64,000 bases of DNA from Nocardia alba NBRC 108234. GTDB lineage: Bacteria; Actinomycetota; Actinomycetes; Mycobacteriales; Mycobacteriaceae. The stretch's first letter is position 1; the number at the start of each line of letters is the position of its first letter. Of the stretch, positions 9,439 to 17,980 are shown one piece after another. A program made the translations under genes and the position numbers. Location of the stretch: assembly GCF_001612665.1 (NCBI RefSeq), contig NZ_BDAX01000001.1, forward strand, positions 124,001 to 188,000, given 5' to 3'. A model generated the notes under the pieces. The model worked only from the letters and a program-made list of their open reading frames with translations. It was not told the origin of the DNA and did no database searches.

Positions 9439-10689
9439 TCATGAACCGGCACCCGGTTCGTCCTGCGCCGCGTCGGCCGCGTTGGCTTCGTGCGCGCGGG
9501 CCACCAGCGCGGCTTGCAGATACCACAGCCCGTGGACGTGTGCCGGATCCAGGCCGGTTTCGATGGCCACCCGGCGGAGTCGGTAGTCGACCGTGTTGGG
9601 ATGGATATGCATGATGTTGGCGGTGCGGCGGCGATTGCGTTTGTTGCGCAGATGAACGACCAGCGTTTCCAGCAGTTCGGGTTGATCATTGAGGGGATCG
9701 AGCACGGCCGCCAGGTGCCGGCGTCCCGGGCCCGGCCGGGTGACCTGATACTCCACCACCAGGTCCGACATCTGATACACCCCCGGCGGACGGTACAGCC
9801 GCTCGGCGAGGTCGACGAGTTCGTGTGCTTGCCGGGTGGCCGCGGGGATCTTGTCGATGGGGGCGTGGGCCAGGCCGACCCGCAGCGGTATCCCGATCGC
9901 GGCCTGCAAGCGGTCGAACAGACCCACCGCCGCGGTGCCGCCGAGGATTTCGTCGGCGATCAGCACCGTGCCACCGTTCACGCCGAGCAGCGCGGGCGGC
10001 GAACCGCCGGGAAACGACGAGAGCTCCATGCGCAAGCGCTGCAACCAGCGCGGTGGGCGGCTCCCGGTATTACCGACCGGCTGGTGCTCGGTGGCCAGCG
10101 CGAGCACGTTGTAGGACTCGCTGAGCACGAACCCACTGCTGCGCGCCCATGTCGACGTCAGCGAACCCGTGATCAGAGCCGAGGCCAGCACCTCGCCCGC
10201 GTCGTCACGCTGGGCGGCCTCGGCGTGCACCACCCGCAGGTAGGCGGCGGTGAAGGTGGTCTCGATATCTTCCAGCACCACCGACAGTCGTTGTCCGGCC
10301 ATCGCCAGGGCATGACCGTCGGCGCTGGTGGCGCGGTGCCACAGCTCATCGAGTACGAACCGGAAGCCCGCGTGGGTGCTGTGCTGGATGGCCTCGAGGG
10401 CCACTCCCGTTGTCGCCCACTCACCGATTCGCACCTTCAGCGCGGCGGGTACGGCGGTGGGGTGCGATCCCTGCAGTACGGCCACGGCCAGCTCCAGGCA
10501 GCCCCGCACGACCTCGGCGGCCTCGGTCCATCGAGCGCCGCACGGCATCGTCGTGCCGGTGCGGGAGGGCTGTCCCGCGATCTGCGCCAGCAAACGCTGG
10601 GATAGGCGCGGATCGCCACCCAGATGCGCGGCGGCGGGCAGGCCGCCGATCTCGAGGACTTCTGCGCAGGGACTGCTGCTCGTCGGCAT
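9439..10689 (-). CDS. PucR/CdaR-type transcriptional regulator
   Basis: A protein of 416 residues. The last 60 residues contain a PucR-type helix-turn-helix (LVVHLRNKRNRRRTANIMHI followed by HPNTVDYRLRR), and the region before it has the GGDEF-like fold of the CdaR middle domain. The N-terminal 150 residues resemble the RsbRD/PucR sensory helix bundle. Such proteins usually activate one adjacent catabolic gene set. The ATG at 10689 follows an AGGAAG site; an ATG at 10758 gives 23 extra residues without a visible site. It is divergent from the MerR gene and convergent with the AraC gene, whose stop lies 9 bp away. Confidence 0.8.
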   Translation of the reverse strand: MPTSSSPCAEVLEIGGLPAAAHLGGDPRLSQRLLAQIAGQPSRTGTTMPCGARWTEAAEVVRGCLELAVAVLQGSHPTAVPAALKVRIGEWATTGVALEAIQHSTHAGFRFVLDELWHRATSADGHALAMAGQRLSVVLEDIETTFTAAYLRVVHAEAAQRDDAGEVLASALITGSLTSTWARSSGFVLSESYNVLALATEHQPVGNTGSRPPRWLQRLRMELSSFPGGSPPALLGVNGGTVLIADEILGGTAAVGLFDRLQAAIGIPLRVGLAHAPIDKIPAATRQAHELVDLAERLYRPPGVYQMSDLVVEYQVTRPGPGRRHLAAVLDPLNDQPELLETLVVHLRNKRNRRRTANIMHIHPNTVDYRLRRVAIETGLDPAHVHGLWYLQAALVARAHEANAADAAQDEPGAGS

Positions 10690-10761
10690 GACTGTGGACA
10701 CTTCCTGTGGTGCGTGGACGGCCCCTCCCCGCACGCCGACCCCTCGGCGCTGACTCATGCA

Positions 10762-10779
10762 TTACAGCGTTGACTGTAA
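10762..10779. promoter_or_regulatory. Palindromic operator candidate between PucR and MerR genes
   Basis: TTACAG at 10762-10767 and CTGTAA at 10774-10779 form a perfect 6-bp inverted repeat around a 6-bp spacer, in an AT-rich patch of the divergent region. The right arm overlaps TTGACT (10770-10775), a possible -35 box facing the MerR gene. MerR proteins usually bind palindromes of about this size overlapping a promoter, so autoregulation is plausible, but only the symmetry is directly seen. Confidence 0.45.
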
Positions 10780-10962
10780 CGGTAATCGCGTCGACAAACC
10801 ACGAAATCGCGCAACTTTCCGCTGTACGCGCTGATTCTCGGGCACTCGGTGCGTTCGCGGACCAATCGGCTCAGTGTCTACTGGGACGGTTGGGTACCAT
10901 CGTCACAATGCGACCATCGTCAACGATCACCTCGAACATCAGACCGGAGGGGAGGTGCGCGA

Positions 10963-11721
10963 ATGGGGAGCGAGGAAACTGAGTACCGCGTCGCGGAACT
11001 GGCGGAAGCGGCCGCCGTCCCGGTACGCACTGTGCGCTACTACCAGGAGCGGGGCCTGCTCGACCCGCCCGCCCGCCAGGGTCGGCACGCCATCTACAGC
11101 GCGAGCCACCTCGAGCGGCTGCGGCTGATCACCGACCTCCTCGCCCGTGGGCACAGCCTCGAGGGCATAGCCGACTTGCTCGCCAGTGCCGAACACGGCG
11201 GTGGCGTCACCGAACTACTGGGTTTCGAGTCGGTCGCCGCGACCGCGTGGAGTGACAACGAGGTCCCCCTGGACATGGACCAGCTCTTCGCCCGCTTCGG
11301 TGATCAGCTCACCGCCGAGAACCTCACCGAGGCGATGGCGCTGGGATATCTGCGAGTCGAGGGAGGCCACTTCTCCTTCGCCAGCGGACGTCTGCTCGAC
11401 ACCGTGACGGCATTGGTGCGGGCCGGCATCCCACTCGGCTCACTGTTGACGTTGTCGTGGGAACTGGAGGCTGCCTTCGATCGGATGGCTTTCGCGTTCG
11501 TGCAACAGTTCCGCACCCATCTGCTCGGACCGGTCCTCGACCAGCCGTCCCCCCAGCACGTGCACGGGCTCGGCCACCTCCTCGACGAACTGCGCCCCGT
11601 GGTGCGCCAGGTCGCCGACGAGCTACTGGCCCGCGCGATGGATCGCCGCATCCAGCTCGACCTGCCCGAAGTCTCCCAGCAACTCAGCCACGCCACCGAC
11701 TCGCCCACCTCGGCACCCTGA
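10963..11721 (+). CDS. MerR-family transcriptional regulator
   Basis: A protein of 252 residues. Residues 7-75 are a MerR winged helix-turn-helix: YRVAELAEAAAVPVRTVRYY, then QERGLLDPPARQGRHAIYS and HLERLRLITDLLARGHSLE. The remaining 175 residues are a helical effector domain without the Cys pairs of metal-sensing MerR proteins, so the ligand is probably organic. The ATG at 10963 has GGAGGGGAGG 7 bp upstream. It is divergent from the PucR/CdaR gene across 270 bp that include a TTACAG palindrome. The neighbouring FAD monooxygenase is convergent and 87 bp away, a possible target but not shown. Confidence 0.85.
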   Translation: MGSEETEYRVAELAEAAAVPVRTVRYYQERGLLDPPARQGRHAIYSASHLERLRLITDLLARGHSLEGIADLLASAEHGGGVTELLGFESVAATAWSDNEVPLDMDQLFARFGDQLTAENLTEAMALGYLRVEGGHFSFASGRLLDTVTALVRAGIPLGSLLTLSWELEAAFDRMAFAFVQQFRTHLLGPVLDQPSPQHVHGLGHLLDELRPVVRQVADELLARAMDRRIQLDLPEVSQQLSHATDSPTSAP

Positions 11722-11808
11722 CCGAAAAGGCTCCTCGCGCACAGGCAATTCCCGACGCAGGCAGGCCGCGGGAAGGTCGGGCTTGCCGACCTCTGGCCCC
11801 ATGCTGGA

Positions 11809-13458
11809 TCAGGCGGTGCCGAGAACGGTTTCGGGGGCCGGCGCGAAGGTGAACTCGACATGGCGGATGAGGTCGTCCGGGGTGGCGGGGGAGGCGGCGT
11901 AGCCGAGGTAGCCGTCGGGTCGGATGAGGTAGGCCGCGCCGGCGGTGCAGTGATAGTGCCGCGCGAAATCGGCGTCGCTGTCGCGGATGATCGGCAGGAT
12001 TGTCGGGTCGATGGTGGCGTGCCGGCTCGCGACGAGGTAGGCGTCGAGGTGGCCGTCGGTCGCTTTTCGGAGCAGGTCGACGTGGCGTTCGAGCTCGGCG
12101 AGAGCGGTTGTGTCGCAAGCGTTGTCGATGTACCAGAGCAGGGTGTGGTCGGGGCCGGAGAGCAGGGTGAAGAGCCGGAAGGGCGACGTCGCGCCGTCCC
12201 TGGTCAGTCCGATCGCATCCGGAGCGCGGCTGCCCGCGACGGGAGACGCTGTGCCGGTGGGGGATTCGGTGACGATGGGGCTGTCGCGATAGTCGATCAG
12301 GAGTTGGGCCTCGCGCAGCAGCACGTGGGTGGGGTCCGATTCGCCGGCGCCGATCCCGTCGCGGGCGTTACGGACGGTGCGGCCGACCACCTCCTCGCCG
12401 ATCGGCCTGCGTTCGGCGTCGTAGCTGGCGAGCAACGACGGCGCCGCGACCTCCTCGACGGCCAACGCGAGTTTCCAGGCGAGGTTGTGGGCGTCCTGGA
12501 TGCCGGTGTTCATGCCCTGGGCGCCGGTGGGCGGGTGGATGTGAGCGGCGTCGCCCGCGACGAAAACCCTTCCCCGGCTGTAGGAGTCGACGATGCGATG
12601 GCTTATCCGGAAACTCGAGGACCAGCGTAACTGCGTGGCGGTCACCGGTTCGGGCGCCAGCCGGTCGAGCACCGCCTGGATGTCGGCCAGTCGCGGGCCG
12701 GGCCCGGCGCCGAGCCCGTGCTCGACCTGGTCGCCGCCGACGGTGGTGTCGGTCGCGAGTTCCGGTGGAACTTGCATCGACACCCGGTAGCGGTGGCGGC
12801 CCGGTAGCGGGACGCACACCAGCACGTCGTCGGTGACACCGTTCGTCTGATGCATCGACCGCACGGTGTAGCCGCGCGGTTGTGACCAGTCGAGCTCGAC
12901 ATCGCCGAGCATGTACTGCTCGGCGAACGCCGCGCCTTCGAAGGTCAGCCCCAGCGTCTTGCGGACGATGCTGTGCGCGCCGTCGCAGCCGACCAGGTAC
13001 CGGGCCCGCACCGTGTGCTCACCCCCGGGTCCGGCGAGCACGGCATCGACGCCGTCCTCGTCCTGGGTGAAACCGACGAGCCGCACCCCGCGCTCGACGC
13101 GCGTCCCCAGTGACTCCAGTCGGCGGCGCAGAATCCGCTCGGTCTCGTACTGGGGCAGTCCGAGGAACCCGAAAGGAATCTCGGCGGGCAGCGCCAGATC
13201 CATCCGATCGGCCTCGACGCCGTTGATGTACACGATCTGACCCCGCAACAGGATCGCGGCGTCGAGGACCTCGCGCAGGACGCCCATCGCCTCGAACAGT
13301 TCGAGGGTGCGGGGCTGGACGCCGACCGCTTTCGCGTACTGCGGCGGATCGGCGAGCGCGTCGACGATCCGGCACCGGATGCCGCGCCGGGCCACCTCGA
13401 TAGCGGCCGCCGAGCCCACCGGACCCGCGCCGACGATCAGTACATCGGTATCGAACAT
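11809..13458 (-). CDS. FAD-dependent aromatic monooxygenase, TfdB/PheA type
   Basis: A protein of 549 residues. It begins with the FAD dinucleotide motif VLIVGAGPVGSAAAIE, has an internal YLVGCDGAHSIVRKTLG (the DG motif) and a GD motif RVFVAGDAAHIHPPTGAQGM. These three motifs in this order mark the class A flavoprotein hydroxylases that use NAD(P)H and oxygen to hydroxylate phenols, polyketides or rifamycin-like compounds. The C-terminal 150 residues are a thioredoxin-like domain as in phenol hydroxylase. It stands alone on the minus strand, with the LLM monooxygenases upstream. The substrate cannot be assigned. Confidence 0.85.
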   Translation of the reverse strand: MFDTDVLIVGAGPVGSAAAIEVARRGIRCRIVDALADPPQYAKAVGVQPRTLELFEAMGVLREVLDAAILLRGQIVYINGVEADRMDLALPAEIPFGFLGLPQYETERILRRRLESLGTRVERGVRLVGFTQDEDGVDAVLAGPGGEHTVRARYLVGCDGAHSIVRKTLGLTFEGAAFAEQYMLGDVELDWSQPRGYTVRSMHQTNGVTDDVLVCVPLPGRHRYRVSMQVPPELATDTTVGGDQVEHGLGAGPGPRLADIQAVLDRLAPEPVTATQLRWSSSFRISHRIVDSYSRGRVFVAGDAAHIHPPTGAQGMNTGIQDAHNLAWKLALAVEEVAAPSLLASYDAERRPIGEEVVGRTVRNARDGIGAGESDPTHVLLREAQLLIDYRDSPIVTESPTGTASPVAGSRAPDAIGLTRDGATSPFRLFTLLSGPDHTLLWYIDNACDTTALAELERHVDLLRKATDGHLDAYLVASRHATIDPTILPIIRDSDADFARHYHCTAGAAYLIRPDGYLGYAASPATPDDLIRHVEFTFAPAPETVLGTA

Positions 13459-13644
13459 GCGACATCACCTCGTCTGGGAGTCCCCGCCTCATGCTGTTCG
13501 CCGATCGTACGCCTGGTTCCTCGGCATATCCGAGCGCCGACCAGGACATCGGTGCGGCGCGGTAGCCGCGCGCTGCGTGACCGCGCGAGGAATGCCTCGC
13601 CCGCAGACACGCCGACTCATGATGACCCGTCACGCGTGACGCGG

Positions 13645-13682
13645 GCTGCTGTGGGTCCCCCGAGCGAGATACCCACAGCAGC
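13645..13682 (-). terminator. Hairpin after the NtaA-like gene
   Basis: GCTGCTGTGGGT at 13645-13656 pairs perfectly with ACCCACAGCAGC at 13671-13682 around a 14-nt loop. It lies 8 bp beyond the stop of the LLM monooxygenase gene, so it probably terminates that transcript before the FAD monooxygenase gene. Confidence 0.6.
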
Positions 13683-13690
13683 AGCATCGT

Positions 13691-15055
13691 TCAGGCGTCG
13701 ACGGGAACGGTGGCCGACCGCAGGGCGGGCAGACCGAGATTGTCACGCAGGGTGGTTCCGGTGTAGTCCGCGCGAAGCGCGCCGCGGTCCTGGAGCAGGG
13801 GGACCACCCGGTCGACGAATTCGTCGAGGCCGGTCGGCACGAGGTGCGAGCCGAGGATGAAACCGTCGGAGCCGTCGCCGCTGACGAAGTCGTCGATCCG
13901 CTGCGCGACCTGGGCCGGGGTTCCGACGATCGGGCCGCGCTCGAACTGATCGATCACCGTCTCGCGCAGGTTCAGCTTCTTGGCCTCGGAGACCTCGCGC
14001 AAACGCCGCACGGTCGCGAAGCGGTCCTGGTGGATGAACGCGCGACCCTGGATGAACGGCGGCGCGTCGGGGTCGGGCTCGATGTCGGGGATCGGGCCCT
14101 GCGGGTCGTAGCCCGACAGGTCCCGGTTCCAGATCTGTTCGAGCAGGATCAGCGCGGTCTGTCCGGTGACCTGTTCGTTGCGGATCGTGTGGTACTTCTC
14201 GATCGCCTCGGCTTCGGTGTCGCCGAGGACGAAACTCGCCGACGGCAGGATCTTGATGTCATCGGCCGCGCGCCCGGCCGCCACCGCGCGTGCCTTGATA
14301 TCGCGATAGAAGTCCGCGGCTTCGGGCAGCTTGCCGTAGGGGGAGAAGATCGCGTCGGCGTTGGCGGCGGCGAAGTCGCGGCCCTGCGGTGAGACACCGG
14401 CCTGCAGGATCACCGGCCTGCCCTGCGGGCTGCGCGGCACGGTGAATCGGCCGGAGATGTCGAACTGGCGACCACTGAACTCGAACTTACCGGCGTCGGG
14501 TCGCGCCAGGAATCGGCCACTGGCCTTGTCGGCGACGATGTCGTCGGCGCTCCACGAATCCCACAGGGCACGAACAGCATTCAGTGTCTCCTCGGCCCGC
14601 ACGTACCGGTCGGCCGGGTCGAGGAAGCCGCCGCGGCGGAAGTTCTGTCCGGTGAAGGGGTCGAAGGAGGTGACCACGTTCCAGGCGGCGCGTCCGCCGG
14701 AGAGGTGGTCGAGGGTGGCGAACTGGCGGGCGAGTTCGTAGGGCTCGTTGAACGTGGCGTTGATGGTGCCCGCCAGGCCCAGGTGCTCGGTGACCGAGGC
14801 GATGGCGGCCAGCACGCCGAAGGTGTCGGGACGGCCGATGATGTCCTGATCGAAGATCTGGCCCGCGCGTTCGCGCAGGATGAGACCCTCGGCGAGGAAG
14901 AAGAAGTCGAACTTGCCGCGTTCGGCGGTGCGGGCGGTGTGTTCGAAGGAACTGAAGTCGATCTGGCTGCCTGCCTCGGGGTGCCACCAGGCGGTGTGAT
15001 GGTTGACGCCGCCGAGGTAGGCGCCGAGGATGACCTGCTTACGGGGTGTACTCAT
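13691..15055 (-). CDS. LLM flavin-dependent monooxygenase, NtaA/SnaA/DszA family
   Basis: A protein of 454 residues. It shows the family signatures HTAWWHPEAG near residue 20, TARTAERGKFDFFFLAEG, a segment ending ARQFATLDHLSGGRAAWNVV and DPFTGQNFRRGG. Members are FMNH2-dependent monooxygenases that work with a separate flavin reductase on nitrilotriacetate, pristinamycin or organosulfur compounds. No reductase lies next to it. The ATG at 15055 has a GAGG site 7 bp upstream. It is 10 bp downstream of a second, more distant LLM protein, so the two are an operon. Sulfur or nitrogen scavenging from organic compounds is the usual role of such pairs, here an inference. Confidence 0.85.
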   Translation of the reverse strand: MSTPRKQVILGAYLGGVNHHTAWWHPEAGSQIDFSSFEHTARTAERGKFDFFFLAEGLILRERAGQIFDQDIIGRPDTFGVLAAIASVTEHLGLAGTINATFNEPYELARQFATLDHLSGGRAAWNVVTSFDPFTGQNFRRGGFLDPADRYVRAEETLNAVRALWDSWSADDIVADKASGRFLARPDAGKFEFSGRQFDISGRFTVPRSPQGRPVILQAGVSPQGRDFAAANADAIFSPYGKLPEAADFYRDIKARAVAAGRAADDIKILPSASFVLGDTEAEAIEKYHTIRNEQVTGQTALILLEQIWNRDLSGYDPQGPIPDIEPDPDAPPFIQGRAFIHQDRFATVRRLREVSEAKKLNLRETVIDQFERGPIVGTPAQVAQRIDDFVSGDGSDGFILGSHLVPTGLDEFVDRVVPLLQDRGALRADYTGTTLRDNLGLPALRSATVPVDA

Positions 15056-15065
15056 CGGTGGGACC

Positions 15066-16274
15066 TCACACTCTGGCGTAACGGTTGGGCACGGTGGTCG
15101 ACAGGCCGAGTAGTCCGCGCAGGGAACCCTCGGGGTAGCTGGTGCGGAACACTCCGCGATGCTGCAGGGCGGGCACCAGCGTCGCGGCGATCGCGGTGAG
15201 GTCGTCGACCGCGACACCGGGACGCAGCCGGAACCCGTCCACGCCCGAGGCATCCCATTCGGTGAGCAGATCGGCGAGTTCCTCGGCGCTGCCGGTGAAA
15301 ATGGCCGCGTCGGAGGTGAATTCGGCACCGGACTGCTCGTTGAGCCGGGCCAGGCGCTGCTCGCCGGTGCCGTCGTCGGTGTCGAGGAAGACCACCAGGT
15401 CGGCGTACACCCGTAGTGGTTCGCCCACCCTGGTCACGCCGGCGGCCGCGACCTGTCGCAGGATGTCGGCCGGTCCGTGCTCGCGGGTGGGTGTGATGAA
15501 GACGAGATCGGCTGCCGCGGAAGCGAACTCGTAGACGCGCGGGGCGTGCGCGAGTGCGGTGACCACCGGCTGGCCCTGCGGGGGGCGCGGGGTGATGGCG
15601 GGACCACGAACAGCGAAGAAGCGACCTTCGAAGTCGATGTAGTGCAGTTTGTCGCGGTCGATGAAGCGGCGGGTGGCGACGTCGCGGATCTCGGCGCCGT
15701 CTTCCCAGCTGTCCCACAGCCGACGCGCCACCTCGACGGCGTCGGTGGCTTCCTCGAACAACGCTTCGGCGTATTCGGGGAGCTTGCCGGTGGCGACGAT
15801 CTCGGCGAATTCGGCCGGTGTCGGGTCGGTGACCTCGCGGCGACCGAAGTGCTCGGCTTCCTCGGCGCCGGCCGAGACGCGCACCTGCCAGCCCGCGCGC
15901 CCGCGCGAGGTGTAGTCGAGGGTGGCCAGCGCCGTGGCGACGTGGAACGGTTCGGTGTGGGTGGTGGTCACCGTGGGGATGAGCCCGATGTGGTGGGTGA
16001 TCGGCGCGAGGGTGGCGGCGATCAGATGCGCGTCGAGTCGGGCACGGACCTGGTCGGTGGCCCCGTCGTCGCGAGTGTGCAGTGGACCGGGGACGCGCAG
16101 GCTGTCCTCGATGGTGACGAAGTCGAGCAGCCCACGCTCGGCGGTGGCGACCAGGTCGGTCCAGTAGCGGGCGCTGAACAATTCGGTGGGCCGCGAGTTC
16201 GGTGCTCGCCAAGCGGCCGGGTGCCAGCCCGCGCCGTCGAGCGCGACACCCAGGTGCAGTGGGTTCGGTGCCAT
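15066..16274 (-). CDS. LLM flavin-dependent oxidoreductase
   Basis: A protein of 402 residues with the bacterial-luciferase-like fold: HLGVALDGAGWHPAAWR at the start, then LVATAERGLLDFVTIEDS, HHIGLIPTVTTTHTEPFHVA and LDYTSRGRAGWQVRVSAG. It differs from the downstream NtaA-type protein by being shorter and lacking its insertion, yet is still in the flavin monooxygenase branch rather than the F420 branch. The ATG at 16274 is preferred; a TTG at 16316 is in frame but adds residues without similarity. The 10-bp gap to the next gene points to one transcript. Confidence 0.8.
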   Translation of the reverse strand: MAPNPLHLGVALDGAGWHPAAWRAPNSRPTELFSARYWTDLVATAERGLLDFVTIEDSLRVPGPLHTRDDGATDQVRARLDAHLIAATLAPITHHIGLIPTVTTTHTEPFHVATALATLDYTSRGRAGWQVRVSAGAEEAEHFGRREVTDPTPAEFAEIVATGKLPEYAEALFEEATDAVEVARRLWDSWEDGAEIRDVATRRFIDRDKLHYIDFEGRFFAVRGPAITPRPPQGQPVVTALAHAPRVYEFASAAADLVFITPTREHGPADILRQVAAAGVTRVGEPLRVYADLVVFLDTDDGTGEQRLARLNEQSGAEFTSDAAIFTGSAEELADLLTEWDASGVDGFRLRPGVAVDDLTAIAATLVPALQHRGVFRTSYPEGSLRGLLGLSTTVPNRYARV

Positions 16275-16655
16275 CGTCTGCCATTTCTGTGGTTCGGTGA
16301 ACGGTGCCTGGTGCAACGCTCGATGCCAGGGCCGGGGCAGGTGGCAGGCGCCGTGGCGCGGTCGACGTACGGGTGGCGGTCAGATGTCGGTGGCTATCGC
16401 CGGTGGCCAGGCAGTCGGCAGGGTCAGCGGATGCGTTCGCCGCGATGACGTCAACTATTGAATTCAGCCCGATCGGCGGGAAATAGGCTGTCGCCGAGCG
16501 GATCGTCGACCGCCCACGCACCCTTCGCTCGATCCGTACGCAACGTCAGGCTGTGACCACGGCGGATCTGAACGAAGGGGTGTGGGGGCGTCGCGGCTGC
16601 TAGGCAGTGCCGTGTCCGAACCGGGTCGGCACGTCGGCGCGCACGGTCGGTCAGG
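16275..16655. other. Intergenic region, no gene seen
   Basis: This 380-bp stretch separates the LLM pair from the DUF397 gene, both on minus. It should hold the LLM promoter and the end of the DUF397 transcript. The open frames crossing it are antisense or basic low-complexity. I see no strong hairpin or operator. Confidence 0.45.
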
Positions 16656-17069
16656 TCACGCGGCGGGGGAGAAGAAGGCTGATCGTTCGAACTCGTGGTG
16701 TCGCACCGCGTGGACGAACGCGGTGTATTCGTGACGGTCGAAGAAGAGCCTGGCGGTTCCGGCGCGGGCTCGGTATTCCGGTGCGGCGCTGAATTCGTAG
16801 CGGCCGTCGGATCCTCGACTGATGGTCAGGGCGCCATGGCTGGGCCGGCCGGTACGGATCGCGGTCTGGAGGGCTTCGAACTGGTCGTGGTCGAGGGTCA
16901 GGCATTGCTCGGGTGGGACAGGATGTGTCGCAGTGTCGACGGGATTCGCGAGTTTGTCGTCCCAGATGAGGGTGCGGTGGTTGTCGCGGTAGACCATGAC
17001 GCACGCCTGCTGTGGGGAACTGGCGGCCGCTTTGCGGAACTGCGCGATGGTCGGTGTCGGTAACGACAT
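16656..17069 (-). CDS. DUF397-like protein, apparently a tandem repeat
   Basis: A protein of 137 residues. Residues 10-75 (FRKAAASSPQQACVMVYRDN through LDHDQFEALQTAIR) look like a DUF397 domain. Residues 85-133 (ALTISRGSDGRYEFSA through FDRHEYTAFVHAVRHHEF) look like a second, weaker copy. DUF397 proteins are small partners of XRE regulators in actinobacteria (as in WhiJ-like loci) and influence development or secondary metabolism; the molecular role is unclear. Here it is the last of three minus-strand genes after an XRE-DUF5753 regulator and a SAM methyltransferase, the common arrangement. A typical DUF397 protein has 60-80 residues, so a double domain is unusual. Confidence 0.65.
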   Translation of the reverse strand: MSLPTPTIAQFRKAAASSPQQACVMVYRDNHRTLIWDDKLANPVDTATHPVPPEQCLTLDHDQFEALQTAIRTGRPSHGALTISRGSDGRYEFSAAPEYRARAGTARLFFDRHEYTAFVHAVRHHEFERSAFFSPAA

Positions 17070-17124
17070 GGTGGATCCTTTCGAACAGCGCTGCCGGCGA
17101 CGGTGCCGACAGCGCGGGCGCCCG

Positions 17125-17949
17125 CTACGGCAGGGAGCCGATAGCGGCGAAGTTGCACGGTCGGGCGTAGTCGTCGTGATCGATCGGCTGGTCGGGTCGC
17201 CAGTCGGTGGCGTAGGTGACGCCGGGGTCGACGATGGTCCACCCGTCGAAGAAGGTCTGGAACTGCGCACGGGTGCGCAGGGTGACCGGGGTGCTGGCAT
17301 CGGTGAAGATCGCCGCACCCGCGGCGACCTGCGACTTGATCTCCGAGCCCGCGTCCTCGAGGGACACGTGCGTCATCGCGATGTGGCTACCGGGTGCGAG
17401 GGCATCGCGCAGTTGCGCGACGATCTTGGCGGGCTCGCTGGCGTCGGTGACCCAGGGAAGCACCGAAACCACCAGCAGACCAACGGGTTCGGAGAAATCG
17501 ATCAGGCGTTGGGTATCGGGGTGGGCCAGGATTCGCGCGGGCTCGCGCAGGTCGGCGTCGACCATCGTCGTGGTGTCGGTGACGCCCTGCGCGCGCAGCA
17601 GGTCGCGGGCGCGGTTGATCGCCTCCTCGTCGTTGTCGACGTACACGACGCGGGCGTCGGGCACGAGTTCGCGGGCGACTTCGTGGGTGTTGCCGCCGGT
17701 CGGCAGGCCGGACCCGATGTCGAGGAACTGGCGAATTCCGGTGCCTGCCATGTAGCGAACGGCGCGGGCGAGGAATCGGCGATTGTGCTGGGCCCACAGC
17801 GGATAGAAGGGGATATCGGTGTAGAGCCGCTGGATGAACGGCAGATCCGATTCGAAGATCACCTCACCGGTGACCATGTGGTGATAGATGCGCGCGGAGC
17901 TGGGTTTGTTGGTGTCGATGGGGCGGGGCTCGAAGTCACTGTCGGACAT
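17125..17949 (-). CDS. SAM-dependent methyltransferase, actinobacterial DUF574 type
   Basis: A protein of 274 residues. It has an N-terminal segment NKPSSARIYHHMVTGE, the SAM-binding glycine motif FLDIGSGLPTGGNTHEVA (about residues 75-92), an acidic end of strand 2 in VVYVDNDEEAINRA, and VVSVLPWVTDA. This is the Methyltransf_19 (DUF574) family, very frequent in actinobacteria and often next to XRE/DUF397 modules. No substrate is known. It lies 55 bp upstream of the DUF397 gene and 31 bp downstream of the XRE-DUF5753 regulator, so the three are probably one operon. Confidence 0.85.
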   Translation of the reverse strand: MSDSDFEPRPIDTNKPSSARIYHHMVTGEVIFESDLPFIQRLYTDIPFYPLWAQHNRRFLARAVRYMAGTGIRQFLDIGSGLPTGGNTHEVARELVPDARVVYVDNDEEAINRARDLLRAQGVTDTTTMVDADLREPARILAHPDTQRLIDFSEPVGLLVVSVLPWVTDASEPAKIVAQLRDALAPGSHIAMTHVSLEDAGSEIKSQVAAGAAIFTDASTPVTLRTRAQFQTFFDGWTIVDPGVTYATDWRPDQPIDHDDYARPCNFAAIGSLP

Positions 17950-17980
17950 CGTGTTTCCTCTGCGGTTGCGGTGGAGCGGG

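Noticed and set aside
15052..16521. A 489-codon minus-strand frame overlapping the second LLM gene in another phase
   Set aside because: The other phase encodes a clear LLM protein; this one is Arg/His-rich with no homologous look.
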